Origin: Manduca sexta
Lineage: Eukaryota; Arthropoda; Insecta; Lepidoptera; Sphingidae
Length of the DNA stretch: 64,000 bases
Assembly (NCBI RefSeq): GCF_014839805.1
Contig: NC_051116.1
Location: 7,049,556-7,113,555 of the forward strand
Reading direction: 5' to 3'
Made by a program: the position numbers and the translations under genes. The notes under the pieces are model-generated. The model was not told the origin of the DNA and searched no databases. It was given only the letters and a program-made list of their open reading frames with translations. This document shows, piece after piece, positions 1-12,419 of the stretch. The first letter of the stretch is position 1; the number at the start of each line of letters is the position of its first letter.

Positions 1-222
1 AGAGGCGCAACTAGGGCACCCACTTTTCGCCAAGTATGTTCCGTCCCATGATGTGATACCCCTATCAGCGAGCCTATCGCCATATCGGGCACAAATTCCA
101 GACTCCGGGCTGATACTGAGCAGAAACACCCAAATATCAATTTGCCCGACCCGGATTCGAACCCAGGACCTCAGAGCGCTATTGTACCGGACATGCAATA
201 CAACTACGCCACCGAGGCAGTC
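1..222 (-). mobile_element. SINE-B (tRNA-headed SINE), cut by window edge
   Basis: Read on the minus strand it starts with a tRNA-like head: an A-box-like GGCGTAGTTG and a B box GGGTTCGAATCC at about 150-165. The family body follows (a block mentioning TCTGGAATTTGTGCCCGATA, then the stretch matching GCGCCTCT). At least a dozen related copies occur in the window. The 3' end runs off the left edge. Confidence 0.8.
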
Positions 223-1420
223 AGCCAACAATAACACTATCCAAAACTATTACAAAGTAGTAGTAAAATAATATGAGTCATTTAATTAATATTTCAAGCT
301 CACATCGGTACAAACATGCCATACTTTTTAGCTCGGGCACACGCGGTGTTGCCAGGGTACATAAAATATTATATTGCCAACACAAATGTTTACAAATGTA
401 GCTACATAACGTACGAAAAGTTCCTCACCACGCGGTAGTGCACTCAAGTTTGCCAGCTATACCTATGTTAATGGGTCAACTCCCAACCACGAGCGAAATT
501 GCATCCCAAGCTTCTATCGTAAGCTATCTTGGCTGCGATGAATAATTCCGAGGTTTACTCGCAGCGGTGACATCATTCCAAGAACATGTGTAAGGGCCTT
601 CCCACACTACAGTTAACTATAATTTGGCCGTGCAGAAGGGTCGTGTACTGATTGGTACCCCGGTTTAATACTAACAATAGTATAAGTAGTGGATTTTGTT
701 CGAGCTGTGATCTCTGGTTATTTGGTTCCCATTTTTTTCTAACGTCTAAATAATTCAGTGTACGCAGTGTAGTTCAAGGGTTGCGAGCGCCTATAACTGT
801 CACATAAAAGATTGGTGTCTTGGTATCAGTCCTTGCCAGGCTAACAAACGTATAGTCAGGTAAAAAAGCGTTGTGTAATAAATTATTAAATAACCGAGAA
901 ATCCGATCATATTGAATTTGGTACCAAGGCATTACATTTGTTAGAAAACTTCCTATTCGGATATAGTTGAAATTGGTTATAACGACGCATCGGTTATAGC
1001 AACTAAATGGCTACGTACCGATAAATACGTGTATAAAAATTATCGTTTATAGCAATTATTATAAAGTCCAGATTAGGTGGTTCCTTCAATCAACTTTTCT
1101 AGGAAAATGCCCTGACTGCGCACAAGTAGAAGAACTTTGAATTACAAACCACTGCGTGGCATTATCTCATTCGTCATTCTAATAAGTCTCATAAGTAAAT
1201 AATCTTGGTAAATCCGCGCGGTCTATCGTCAAGCAAGGCGCCTTCAAATCGTAGTTCGCCGATCGGAATAATCAGTTCAGTGAATACAATAGAATTTATG
1301 ACCTTAGGAGTAGGACAGCCTTGGACACCTAGACGGCTGAGTCTACGATGGAAATAAACTCATTGTAATATTTATAGTGTTTTGAGAATTATTAAGTGAC
1401 AGAATGCATAGTTTTTTTTA
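223..1420. other. No gene seen; AT-rich intergenic DNA
   Basis: No coding signal, repeat terminus or RNA-like structure was recognised here. Confidence 0.5.
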
Positions 1421-1422
1421 TA

Positions 1423-1725
1423 TCTATACATATATAAAAGAAAGTGCTGTTAATTACACTATTTATAACTCAAGAACGGATGATCCGATTTGGCTGAAAA
1501 TTGGTGGAGAGGTAGCTTAGAACCAGGAGACGGACATAGGATACTTTTTATCCCGTTCCCACGCGAAGTGACGTGACATAAGACGTGGTATAAGAAAGCG
1601 AAATTTAGTATGAAGATAATATAAGACCCTGGGAAGGTTATAGGCTACTATCTCTGGAAAACATATAGTGGGACTTTTATCTCGGAAAACTCCTTCACGC
1701 GTGTGAAGCCGCGAGCAAAAGCTAG
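1423..1725 (+). mobile_element. Helitron-like non-autonomous element
   Basis: The element begins TCTATACA after an A and ends AAAAGCTAG before a T, which is the Helitron rule (A|TC...CTRR|T). A GC-rich, near-palindromic segment (CACGCGTGTGAAGCCGCG) precedes the 3' end, as expected for the subterminal hairpin. It carries no Rep/helicase frame. Confidence 0.65.
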
Positions 1726-1919
1726 TTAATAATGAAACAAGCAAGATCCTTTGAGAGAAAGTCACTCAATTAAAAACAATACCAGCAAAGTATTGTACCC
1801 CCACAGTTAATAGTTACACAATTTATTATTGTACAATGACCATTACTTAGGTATATATATTTTGTTTTAGTTTCGTTTTCTACTTGACAGTGAATTTAAG
1901 CAATCGAATTTAAGACTAA

Positions 1920-2310
1920 TATACGCTGCGCACCGGAGCGTGTGCGCAACTCGCCGCCGGGCCCGGTTGTGAGCGTTGTGAGTTATGTTCGGCTCGTGCC
2001 ATAAATAACATGATAAATGCATAATCCCAAAATTGTATAATATATAAGCCGACAATGCGTCCGCACGTCTCCTGGCCCTCTCATCGAAAATCAGCGCTGC
2101 AGTACCACTTACCTGGTACAACAGCATTCAGCTGAATGAGAGGTGCCATTGCTGGTATTTGTTTATTTATTTATTATTATTATTTCTATTGTAAGTAATT
2201 AATATTACTTACATAAACAATTATTTATATTTAGACGTTCGTATTGTTGTTGTTTTGTTATGTGTTTTAATGCCAGCAATAAATACATCTTTCTTTCTTT
2301 CTTTTTCTAA
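1920..2310 (+). mobile_element. LINE 3' end remnant
   Basis: Degraded sequence resembling the 3' region of a lepidopteran non-LTR element, ending with an AATAAA-containing tail (CAGCAATAAATACATC) followed by TTTC repeats. The 86-residue minus-strand frame here has no recognisable domain and I treat it as chance. Confidence 0.45.
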
Positions 2311-2364
2311 AGTCAAACGTTGAATAACAAAACACTGCACTTACAACCTCTGATTTAGATACTT

Positions 2365-2610
2365 TTTTATTATTGCACGGAAAAGTGCCTCCACTGCACC
2401 TGATGGTAAGTGGAGTAGGTCCAATAGAATGTCGACTGACGAGAGATGATTACCCTCGGCTGTCGACACAATTATGCCGGCATGTCAAACCGGATATATA
2501 AAGGCTGATCGCGGAATGCGACACTTGCGTGGGCCACTATGACGGGTTTAAACACATTGTGTACGGTGGTCGCTATCCGGGCGGATATATAATATATTCC
2601 ACCATCAGCA
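2365..2610 (-). repeat. Interspersed repeat K
   Basis: Inverted relative to copies at 24003-24185 and 25945-26178. All share a block around GACCACCGTACACAAGGTGTT and one around TGTCGACTGTCGAGGAG. The class is unknown; the A-rich end suggests a non-LTR 3' end. Confidence 0.6.
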
Positions 2611-3333
2611 AACTTATACTTGCCAAGTCCAGACGAATTCATGAAAAGGAGCGTGTATTATCTTTTTCCGGTATATTCGTTACTCGATATCATATTTAAT
2701 CACAAAGTTATTCGTCAATTAAGTAAAGTTAGTTAAGTACTGCACAACAGAGAGGCAGATACAAAAGTTGTCATCGAAACCATCAAGAGGTTTCAAGACG
2801 GACACGACCTTCAGTAATGAAAAATACGATCAAGAAGATTCTCCAATAGTCTAAATTAGGCGTAATATATTACGCGTTATGTCTCAATTTCAATTAACAG
2901 CTGCGGTATTGTATGGCGGCTGACATGAACGTTGTGATGACCCAGCCGGTTTCACGCAAACGAGAGACTCAACACGTACTACCAGAAAAATCAACATGTT
3001 TCTTGGTATTGTCAGTATAGTATGGATTTGTAACCACAATAATATTATAGGAAAAGGTTTTCAAAGTAATGTACTTATTCCAACAAATTCCTTTTTATTA
3101 AGTAACACATGGACGTACTGTGGTTTTGCAGTCTATTTTAGCAACAGGTGATGTCATCCTGGCTAGCAGTTGTCCGCCTTCGGCTTACAACTTACTATTC
3201 AACTCGACATAAATCAAAAGATATGTTTGAATTCTGCTATACTAGTTTGTTATGTCTAGCGATATTACAAGTTTTGACTTGCGCTGGAAGTGTGATTCGA
3301 GATTCTGTTTACTTTTGTAGTGGGTTCATTTAT
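2611..3333. other. No gene seen; AT-rich DNA
   Basis: The short frames here (for example 3148-3381) show no domain and partly overlap the MITE that follows. Confidence 0.45.
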
Positions 3334-3341
3334 CTCGTGAA

Positions 3342-3687
3342 TAGGGTTGCCAACAATTCTTCGGTGAAATGTAGTATTTAAAACAAGGTATAAAAAATAT
3401 AGTACACTTAAAAAATTATAGTATTTTATGAAAAAAGCAAAAAATAGACAAATATATATATTTTTTTTTTTCGGATGTTTTTCTGTAAAACGTCGGATAC
3501 GCGCCGTCCCATCACTCAAAAGTTAAGGTAAATGAGCGTTCATATATTTTGAAAAAGGAAGGTTTGTTTGTCAGATAGAGGTGTTCAAATTATAGTATTT
3601 TTGCGTACTATACATTTCTTAACAGTATATAGTACGCATACCTAAAATATAGTACAATACTAATATTTAGTACGGTTGGCAACTCTA
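3342..3687. mobile_element. hAT-type MITE with 8-bp target duplication
   Basis: Terminal inverted repeats TAGGGTTGCCAAC (left) and TAGAGTTGCCAAC (right end, read inverted) match at 12 of 13 bases. The flanks CTCGTGAA (3334-3341) and CTCGTGAG (3688-3695) form an 8-bp target duplication with one mismatch, the hallmark of hAT transposons. The interior is AT-rich with many TATAGTAC motifs and no transposase. A relative with similar ends lies at 40867-41271. Confidence 0.8.
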
Positions 3688-4284
3688 CTCGTGAGTCAGC
3701 GAACATGACGTATTTCGAAATATTAGCGGAATCAAACAAAAACACAAACTAATAAAACTTCATGTATGTTGTTTTTTTTCTATAGTAAAGCGACTATCTA
3801 GTTAGCTCCAATATAAATAATACAGAATGTAAAACAAAATAACATATCAACGTATTATACCGAGCACAATTTACTTACATCGTTTCTTATAAGAATTCGG
3901 TTCGTTAACGCATTGAAAATCACTATTTTGGGTATAAAGTGTCCCAAAAAGCGCCGCAAGCGCACTGTTTACACTCTCGTCTCGTTCGCATCGCGACTAG
4001 TCTTTCCGCTCGCGCGAGAGTGTGAATGAGTCATTATAATTTCGAAAGTGTTTGTATGAAAATATATAAAATTGATGCATTTTTATATGAAAATATAAAA
4101 AAAAATAGGTTCGTATCTCAACCGTGATAATAAACTGGTCGATATGTGTGCACTAACCAATAGCGTAGCTTGCCACAGACAGGCCCTATATCTATATTTG
4201 TTGGGGGCTCTTCAGGCCAGTGCGAACTTTTGGGCGCTCGCTCAGTTTTATGTAGGTGGGGGCCAAGAGGGGACCCAATGCTCG

Positions 4285-4440
4285 GGAGCCCCGTATCATT
4301 ATTCCATATTCAAAAAGCGATCTCAATCTCAATCATCGATCCCGAAAATGAACCAATCAGAAGAAGTCATTTGTAAACATGCCAAAGGACTTTGGTCTGA
4401 TTGGTCCACTTTCGAGATGCTTTGAAAAAAGCGATTTGGA
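4285..4440. mobile_element. Fold-back MITE, family I
   Basis: An imperfect palindrome built on AAATGAACCAATCAGAA and its inverted partner TCTGATTGGTCCACTTT, flanked by GCGATCTCAATCTC-type ends. A second copy with the same layout lies at 46600-46748. The overlapping short frames at 4144-4425 belong to this repeat and are not a gene. Confidence 0.6.
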
Positions 4441-5049
4441 TCGTTCAAAAAACGTTAAAACGGCGGTAAATGCATAAAAAACAATGTAAATAATTAACAG
4501 AGACAAAAACATGTTATAAAGGCGTGAGAGTATGTAAATATTTTTTTATTTATCCACATGTCATGAACGCAGACGTACATTCTACACCATTTGTGTCTAT
4601 CTCAGATAATTGTTGATCGCTTTGACGGCCGGCGTAACTATCACTTCTAACGAATTTGTATTGTATGTGTAAAGGATAGAGTCGATATTTGTTTGGATCG
4701 GAGCGTGTAACAGCTTTCATATCCTTTTCCCACGGTGACAAAATATTGTATGAATGCAATTTATTGTTGTTAACATTACCACATGTTGATGCGTTCAGCC
4801 TGAGTAAAATACATATTTTATAAATATTTAAATTAGTTGTTACAAATCAAAATCAACTTTATGGGATTGGTATTTGAATAACTTTTTGAATGACTCGTAA
4901 TTAAACAAAAGTAAATTGAAAATAACGCTTCAGTTTGTTATATTAGATGTATGTGTTTATATTGATAGTTTACTGTTTTGTTTCTTTTTGCCATTAGTAT
5001 GTGTTTTGTCCTTTCGTGGATGTTACTTGTAGCCTATATAATTACTGGG
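4441..5049. other. No gene seen; AT-rich DNA
   Basis: Only short low-complexity stretches. The minus frame 4550-4759 has no recognisable features. Confidence 0.45.
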
Positions 5050-5375
5050 TTACCTCTATTGCGCTGAGGTCCCAGGTTTGTGTCCTGGATCGGGCCAAAC
5101 ACAGTGTGACTGGATTTAAAATGTTAAAAATGACTCAATCGCAGCTCGAAGTCAGACAGTTGGCGGTGTGATACCCCGTGCCTCGGAAAGCACGTAAAGT
5201 CGTTGGTTGCGCCTGATCTCTCTCCGGTCATGTCGGATTGTCGTCACCGGACTATGAGTGAAGGAACAGAGAGTGCTTGTGTATTGCGCACTTGTGCACT
5301 ATGTCTCCTGTGTGGCTGATCTCCGTTGAGATTGGCCGCCGTGGCCGAAATTCGACTAGGAGCGATAGAATAACT
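5050..5375 (+). mobile_element. SINE-like repeat E
   Basis: It begins with a tRNA-like stretch (GCTGAGGTCCCAGGTTTGTG) and runs through a block containing CTGATCTCTCTCCGGTCATG to GGCCGCCGTGGCCGAAATTC. Other copies: 32215-32350, 41635-41817, 45690-46000 and 62365-62635. Confidence 0.65.
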
Positions 5376-5579
5376 GGGTATTATGAGACTTACCTCTAGG
5401 GTTGGATATCGAGCGCGGTGCAGGGCTTTTGGCACGTATTTCAAATCGGGTGGCGTTGCTTGTTCCTATGGCTGCACAGTCGTGACATTTAACATCAAGC
5501 TTCCTCGTTTCTTTATTTGTACATCATAGTACAGTAATTAATAATAAACAAACATACGAACGCATCAATAAATATTATA

Positions 5580-5843
5580 AAACATAGTCCCGAAAAGCTG
5601 TTTGACTGGTCGATTTTCTCAAAATGTACTGAATGGATTTTTGTGCGGGTTATACTAAAAGATACTGCAATTCTAGAGGAAGGTTTAGGTTAATAGTACA
5701 TTACGGTTTTATGTAAATTGACTGAAGTATAACGATTACTATTGAAGAGGTCGCGTGGTTGTAAGAAATCTCGTGGGTCGGGCTTTACGCGGGAAATTTT
5801 GTGACACTGATTTCCACGCGGGTGAAGCCGCGGGCACAGCTAG
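5580..5843 (+). mobile_element. Helitron-like element
   Basis: The 3' end has a GC-rich hairpin-like stretch (CACGCGGGTGAAGCCGCGGG) followed by CACAGCTAG and then T, a Helitron 3' terminus. The 5' boundary is unclear. Confidence 0.5.
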
Positions 5844-6420
5844 TATAATTATAATTAATATTGTTATCTCTAGAAACCTGTTTGCAACTAACAATCTTTG
5901 AATCTAATATGAATTTTTATTAACACATTTTTTTAGTATGCAATAAAGTAGTTATTATCTGCAAGTCTAGCAAAAGTAAAAGGTAATTTACAGAGTGAGA
6001 TTACACGATTGTGGATTTTTTAGATAATTATCATGACTAATACGTTTTTTTAGTTAAGCTCTGTTCGGAGTAGTATTTTTTGGTGTTTACGTAAGTTTCA
6101 CAGTTATTTCAACTGTGTCTCATACCCGAGAAATTATTCTAAATCTTAATTTTGATGACGGAAAATATAAAATTCTGAGGCTGCAGTGTGAGAACATATA
6201 AATAAGTTTATGAATACGTAAAGAATAGCATGTTCCATTAAAAGTAATTGTGATTATTTCATTGTAAATTAAAACGCATTCCCTATATTTTTCTTTCATT
6301 AAACACATATATTAGTACCAACGTTTTGAATATCATGTGTTGTTTTTTTTTTTCGGGATAAAAAGTAACCTTTAGCACTAGGGATTAATGTAGTTCTAGC
6401 TTTCTATTAATGAAAAATAT
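5844..6420. other. No gene seen; AT-rich DNA
   Basis: Nothing recognisable on either strand. Confidence 0.45.
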
Positions 6421-6567
6421 TTTTTTTTATTTATTTGAATGACGAAACGAGCTTGCCGACCGCCCATAAACGGTAGAAACACCAACACCTTGAATTACAA
6501 AGTATTGTTTAGCATTCCACTACGCTCGCCATCCTGAGACGTGAGATGTTAAGTCTCATTATGTCCA
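6421..6567 (-). repeat. Interspersed repeat C, 3' part
   Basis: Read on the minus strand it matches the 3' half of family C: ACATCTCACGTCTCAGGATG, then TTGTAATTCAAGGTGTTGG, then AAGCTCGTTTCG. The 5' half is missing. Confidence 0.7.
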
Positions 6568-6579
6568 TTAGTTTCCAGT

Positions 6580-6668
6580 AGTTAGATTTTGAAATTGGTT
6601 TTGTAGTTCCTGAGATTAGCGCGTTCATACAAACGCACAAACTATTCACCTTTATACATTAGTATAGA
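6580..6668 (-). mobile_element. Helitron-like 5' end fragment
   Basis: On the minus strand it begins TCTATACTAATG and reads into GCGCTAATCTCAGGAACTAC, the conserved 5' segment of a common Helitron-like family also present at 32492-33721. Confidence 0.6.
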
Positions 6669-6894
6669 TAGATGTAACATGGAACTGTTTATTTTGTCAC
6701 TGGATGACGTCATTCAACGACTCTCTTGGTTACATTATTAATGCATTAGCGCTAATTTATGTCAAATACTGATTACGACAAGTGACTGTAAAGATATGTG
6801 ATTCGAATTAATCTATGGAATTCAATAATGAATTCAAATATCGTATTTTTACCATGGATTATGTGAGTTGGCTGACTAATAGACGCTTTGTAAT

Positions 6895-7440
6895 TTTTTT
6901 TGGATAAAAATGACTTAAAAGTCATAGCTCGAAAGAAGTGGAAATGGGCAGGCCACATAAGCCGCACATCAGATGGCCGATGGGGGAGGAAGGTACTAGA
7001 ATGGAGGCCAAGAACTGGGCACAGGAACGTGGGGAGGCAGCTGCGAAGATGGACCGACGAAATCATTCGGACGGCCAGGAAAGACTAGATGCGGAAAGCC
7101 CAAGACCGCGCGAGTTGGCGAAATATGGAAGAGGCCTTTACTCAGCATTGGGTAGATGAAGGCTGAAGAAGAAAAAGAAGAATTAAAAGTTTCCTATAGC
7201 AATCAGGGAATGTAGTTTCGTCTTAGCGAAAGGGTCAACTAGACGGCAATAACACGTGGACGCAATCCAATACTGTGGTACTATCAGATCCGCACCATAC
7301 TTGACACCACTACACGATGCCGTACAGGTGGCCTCCAGTCGGGCTGATGTGACATATGGCGGAAGCTAGTGAGAGGTCACGATCCTCAGAACTGAGGAGA
7401 ACGATGCAAGGAGGATTAGTGAAAGAATTGTCATAAAAGA
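6895..7440 (+). pseudogene. RTE-type LINE ORF C-terminus and 3' region (remnant)
   Basis: A plus-strand frame contains KWKWAGHISR, then GRWGRKVLEWRPRTG, then a variant of GRPxxRWTD. These motifs typify the C-terminal end of RTE-like non-LTR retrotransposon polyproteins. No reverse-transcriptase core remains. The following 280 bp (with a CACGATCCTCAG block shared with 35845-35865) resembles the LINE 3' region. Related fragments lie at 36690, 37760 and 47320. Confidence 0.7.
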
Positions 7441-7505
7441 GCCAGTGGTGTAAGAGTGCCCAGCAGTGGGACATATATAATACAGAGCTGATATTATTAT
7501 TATAT
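7440..7505 (+). mobile_element. SINE-A 3' tail fragment
   Basis: Contains GCCCAGCAGTGGGACATATA and GAGCTGATATTATTATTAT, the end of SINE-A with its ATT tail; the head and body are absent. Confidence 0.6.
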
Positions 7506-7940
7506 TATTTATGTTCTAAGAAATATATTAACTAGTAGAAACAAAGGCTTATTTATTTAAATACACACTACATTTTAACACCTTCGTTTCTATTAACTGT
7601 TTATTGTCACAAAGTAACAAAAACTTTGTACTACATTGTTTTTATAAACACCTATAGTGTACCCATATGTCTCAAGGTTGTGATTGTTTTCACAAAGTAA
7701 CTGGTAGAAACATCGTCGCAAGTTATTCGTCACACAAAGTGCAGTTCGTATTAATTCCGAGAAGACATTATGGAATTTTATATTAACATAATAACATTCG
7801 TAGAAATAGTAGGTATTTTTGTTCGTTTATAAGTTACTGGTGAATGATTTGTGTACCTATTATTTAGAGCTCCTGGACCTTGAGTTAAGTTCTGCTTAAT
7901 TTGTAAATCTATTCTAATATTTAACGCTGAAGAGTTTTTT
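7506..7940. other. No gene seen
   Basis: AT-rich, no recognisable elements. Confidence 0.45.
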
Positions 7941-7944
7941 TAAA

Positions 7945-8089
7945 GGCGGTTATCTCAGAAACTACTAAACCAAATTCGATTTTTTTTTCACCGATAGGAC
8001 GCTATATTCCTTTTCCGTGCTATAGGCTACCCGGGTAAATATTTATCCCTGAACAATTTCACTTGGGCAAAGCTGCAGGCAAAAGCTAG
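7945..8089 (+). mobile_element. Helitron-like 3' fragment
   Basis: Contains the internal phrase GGTTATCTCAGAAACTAC and ends AGGCAAAAGCTAG (CTAG at 8086-8089). It is truncated at the 5' side. Confidence 0.5.
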
Positions 8090-8267
8090 CTAAAGTTTTT
8101 TATGTCTGTTGGTACGCCATTTCAGTAGGACATCTAAATAGGTCAATGGATTTACGATGTGGCCTGAGGCACCAGGCAAGTCTTTGTGGTTCGTGTATAA
8201 AGAGTAGGGCTGCTTGAGAACATATCAAGATTTAATAATTACACTCTAAAATTATATCTATCTACCT

Positions 8268-8580
8268 CTACTTGTGGTAGATCTCTCATATCTGAGAGTG
8301 CGCCCGGGTAGGTGTTATCGCAATGTCTATTTCGGACGTGCAGCAAAAGTGTGTAGTCATTGTTGTGTTCCGGTTTGAAGGACATAGTAGCCAGTGTAAC
8401 TACTGGACATAATAAAACTTAACATCTCATGTCTCAGGATGGCGAGCGCAGTGGAATACCAAACAACACTTTGGAATTCATGGTGTTGGATGGTGTTACT
8501 TCTGTTTATGGGCGGTCGTATCGCTTACCGTCAGGCGAACGGCAAGCTCGTTTCGTCATTCAAAGCTATAAAAAAAAAAC
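8268..8580 (+). repeat. Interspersed repeat C, near full length
   Basis: Runs from GGTAGATCTCTCATATCTGA through GTTGTGTTCCGGTTTGAAGG and CTCAGGATGGCGAGCGCAGT to an A-rich end. The overlapping small frames 8429-8660 recur in every copy and come from the repeat. Confidence 0.75.
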
Positions 8581-8654
8581 TCCTAATAATCTATCGTATT
8601 ATTTATATTAGCTGTTGTATTTGCTTACCGCAACAAATTTCTTTAATGCACCTA

Positions 8655-8760
8655 CCATAATTATCTCCGCTCCACCCTAAGGTTGACTGGGAGAGAATGT
8701 CTACGGCATTAGGTCCGCATACGTACAATTTTTGTATATGAAGTGCAAATAAATAAATAG
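8655..8760 (+). mobile_element. LINE 3' tail
   Basis: A stretch around GGTTGACTGGGAGAGAATG ends in AAATAAATAAAT. The same tail occurs inverted near 35395-35495, so this is a repeat 3' end. Confidence 0.5.
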
Positions 8761-9299
8761 TCTCATTAAAATCTGTACAGACGGAACGGAGATTAGCTTG
8801 GATAAACAGACAAACAGTTGCACATGTTTTTCTAAACTATTAAAGAAATATGTCAGATTCATTTTATTTATGTGTTTTAATTTGTGTACATGTTAAGTAC
8901 GTGTTAAAAATCAATTCTCAGTGACGCAATTGGGTCGTGTTTCAATTAGCTGTATAGCTAGCCATCTGTATGCTGCATCATTGTATGCTCACATTACTCA
9001 CACTTGGCATAATATTATAGGGTTGTCAAAGCCTATGTCCTTACTTCATAGCTAGATAGACATCTGAAGTAACCCATAGATCGAAGTTTTTGTGTTTTGA
9101 ATCGTCGTCATTATAATCAATATTGTTTCTGCTATCTAAAAACTTTTGTCCAGATTTCAATATTTTGATATTCGGTTTACTTTTCTGTGCTTTCGAACTA
9201 ATGTATATTTTATCTCTTTCTACATCACGATGTGTACGTAATATTATTTACTTACGATTATTCGTTTACTTAAAACTTAATCCGTCAAAAGCACAATAA
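8761..9299. other. No gene seen
   Basis: AT-rich, no recognisable elements. Confidence 0.45.
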
Positions 9300-9600
9300 T
9301 ATCAGGCCTATGTTATATGTATACTGTCCCACTGCTGGGCACGGACCTTCTCCACTACTGAGAGGGATTAGGCCTTAGTCCATCACACTGGCCTAGCGCA
9401 GATTGGTATACTTCACACACCGACAAAATTCCTATAGAGAACTTAGGTATGTAGGTTTCCTTACGATGTTTTCCTTCGCCGTTAAAGCAAGCGATAATTC
9501 AGAAAGAATATACACATAATTCTATATAATCAGATGTGTGCCATTGGGATTTGAACCTGCGGAAATTCGTTTCGCCAGTCCGTTCCACATCCAACTAGGC
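9300..9600 (-). mobile_element. SINE-A (tRNA-headed SINE)
   Basis: Minus-strand copy. The tRNA-like head is at 9560-9600 (TAGCCTAGTTGG and a diverged GGTTCAAATCC). The body includes GGCCAGTGTGATGGAC, and the 3' end is TACATATAACATAGGCCTGA. Confidence 0.75.
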
Positions 9601-9961
9601 TATTTTCACTACATTTAGATTAACGTTGTCTTAAATACCTTAATAATTGAACCCGAAAAATTCGAAGTCAATATATTTCTGATGTATTTTAAAATTGACA
9701 ACCCTAACAGCAATACCAATGATCGTTTCTGTGAAACCGTTATAACACTTGACTCTAATATAGACCTTATTATAATACCTAGAATGCTGGGTATGGAGTG
9801 CAATCAATTTACATAGTGCCAAGCGAAGATTTAATTGAATTGGTGATTTCGCTATACAACGGTCTATGGCTTCTGTAGTATTTGATATGTAGGTATGGAA
9901 GATACTGAGTTTTATAAAAAATTAGGTAACGGAGGCCCTGGGTTTGAATACCTGACCGGGT

Positions 9962-10210
9962 AATAAAGCTGAAAAGTTTGTTTGTTTGAACGCGCTAATT
10001 TCAGGTACCACGGGCTCCAACCAAAAACTGAAAAAGTGTTTTAGTGTGGGAAGGCCTATTTATCAAGGAACGCTATATATATCATCAGGCTATGATAAAT
10101 AGGACCGGTGTCGTAATGAAAATTGTTGTAAAAACGGGGAAAAATGTTAACAACGGAAAACTTTACCCCGGATTTTTTTTCACGTGGGCAGAGATGCAGG
10201 CAAAAACTAG
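9962..10210 (+). mobile_element. Helitron-like element, 5' truncated
   Basis: Reads AAGCTGAAAAGTTTGTTTG, then GAACGCGCTAATTTCAGG, and ends GGCAAAAACTAG before T. It is the same family as 32492-33721 without its tandem array. Confidence 0.65.
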
Positions 10211-10950
10211 TTACTACATATAATCCACAATATCGAAGCCATTGACCGTCCCAATAACCGAGTTTCGGGAAATTTCGACAGCGTCTGTTATCAAACGAGA
10301 TTATTCAGGATAAGATGCGAGACAAACATGATAACGGTTTTGTAGATTTTACCTACGTGATTGTTTTGAAACGGCCTCGGCATCTTGGCCCTTGGACCCG
10401 TCTTAATTCCTTAGCCTTAATTCCTATGGAGTTAAGTGTGTTTAAGTGTATTTGAAAATCTTTATTACTGAATTATACTGTGTGATATTGTGAAAATAAC
10501 CATATTATTTAGTGATTTAAAGGATAGTTTCGTTGGAATGTTAAAATTGAAGGAAGCTTGTTTGTTTACTAGTTGAGATTAAATGGTAAGTGATAATCAC
10601 TAAGGTAGCGTAAAATATTTTAGTTAAGAAGTTAGTGGTTTGAGTATTTCGCTTATTTAACTGATTTTTCGAGTATATACGCCTTTGTCGAAAGTGTTTA
10701 CCGTAACAATATCTTAGCGTGGGTATTTGCTGACTGACGGAGTCAAAATTTGCTACCCAAGGCACGGGCGAGAACAAAAAAAAGTCATTTAAAAATAAGA
10801 GCTCACTACCCGCTCTTTCCAGCCCCTAGTGCATATAAAAGCAAAATTTAAAATTTTATTTTAGTAATTCTACCACCTCCCTAAAAGTGCCACCCTTCCC
10901 CAACGCTACGCTACTGTTACCATATTCTCAATATAATGAGTATAACATAC
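10211..10950. other. No gene seen
   Basis: AT-rich. The minus frame 10541-10777 has no domain. Confidence 0.45.
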
Positions 10951-10954
10951 ATAC

Positions 10955-11110
10955 AGAGACTTTCCCGCCCTCACACCCACCACTATAACTCCAGTAAGCC
11001 AGGATCAGCAGTGGCACGCATTTTATGACACCGAGCGGTGAAGCTCGGCGAGTCTCAGGGAAAACTAATGTCATTATCCCGCAACGAAATTAATCAAATA
11101 GAAAGATAGG
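10955..11110. repeat. Conserved ~157-bp repeat H, copy 1
   Basis: Closely matches 46366-46522, sharing blocks AGCCAGGATCAGCAGTGGCA, GAAGCTCGGCGAGTCTCAG and CATTATCCCGCAACGAAAT. An internal hairpin forms between CACCGAG and CTCGGCG. No known RNA family was recognised. Confidence 0.6.
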
Positions 11111-11559
11111 GAGGAGTTGGAAATATTAATTGTCCACTTCCCTCCAGAGCAATGCGGGTGACAAAATCATGATGTAAGGAGGCGATTTAACCTCAAGGAT
11201 AGGGACGTTTACAACTAGATAAGCTAGTTATAAAGTACCACGGATAAAATTAAATGAAAGAGTCCTATTACAATAGGCATGGCATTAACGCCGGAAAGCA
11301 CGGAAATTCCGTCTAGTCTCAACAAGGTCCAAGTAGTATACAACTCCAGATGTTATTTGCATACTGTTTAACATGTACGTAACATACATACAGTATAAAG
11401 TAATATATCAGTGGCCACATGTGAAATTTTCCGAAAGCGAACCCGACACAACATATAAGTACTAATATGCATGAATGTGAACTGCAAATCGTAATGATAA
11501 TTAGATCCTACATATAGGGAAGCCGTCAAGAATCGGGTTATATGGAGCCTTCGCAACTA

Positions 11560-11725
11560 TAATTGGCACTGTTGTGGTGGGAAATATACCATCCACATTT
11601 AAAACTCTCAAAACTGTATTATCATTTTGTTTTTTTTTTTCTTTTTATTTAATTTTTAATATTATTTACTAATTTATGTTTACGGCCCGATCAGTGCCAA
11701 TAAATATTTTTTTCTTTCTTTTATA
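11560..11725 (+). mobile_element. LINE-like 3' tail
   Basis: A GGCACTGTTGTGGTGGG block, then T-rich DNA and GTGCCAATAAATATTT. The layout matches other non-LTR 3' ends here; the class is unknown. Confidence 0.35.
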
Positions 11726-12419
11726 ATATATTACATTAATCATGAAGTGCGTGGTCTGGTTATGAAATAAGTAAATTCGTCAAACACTGTTGTAACTTTA
11801 AAGTAGTGTCATTTAACAAAAAATCTAAGTTACTTTTTTTTACGAAATATGATTATTAAAAAAAACTTTTTTCATTTTATCATTATGCATACTGATCAAT
11901 TATTGTTATAAAGATATTATAACTTAGTGAATGACAGTGCAGTTACATAAAAAAAAAACAAAGAGCACAAGAAGAATAACACAAAAACTAAACATCGTTA
12001 AATTTTAAACATTGCGTAAAATGAAACTGTATTTTGTCATTAGCTTTCACAACTAGTACAGGGAAATCAAAGATTCTTCAAGCACCATTTGTAAAATAGT
12101 TTTTGTATACATACAAATTAGTGATGGTAGATATATATTTTATGGTCCGATACGTCGACGAATCGGTTTTTCGATTTAGATATTACGAATTTTGTTTTTG
12201 TAACTGTTTTAACAACCGTTGTATCTTTGTTACGTTTCATACAATTTCTTATAGTTTGTTCGTTTATTCATAAACTGAAAAAGCCCTGAAAAGCCTTTCC
12301 CACTAAAAGTTCCCAAAACAATGGACGCCGACGCCATTATTTAAAAAATCTGATTCAAAATTCCATTATTTCCGATGGGAGCAAATTACCGAGATAATAA
12401 GTAGCCTATTTATTTATAC

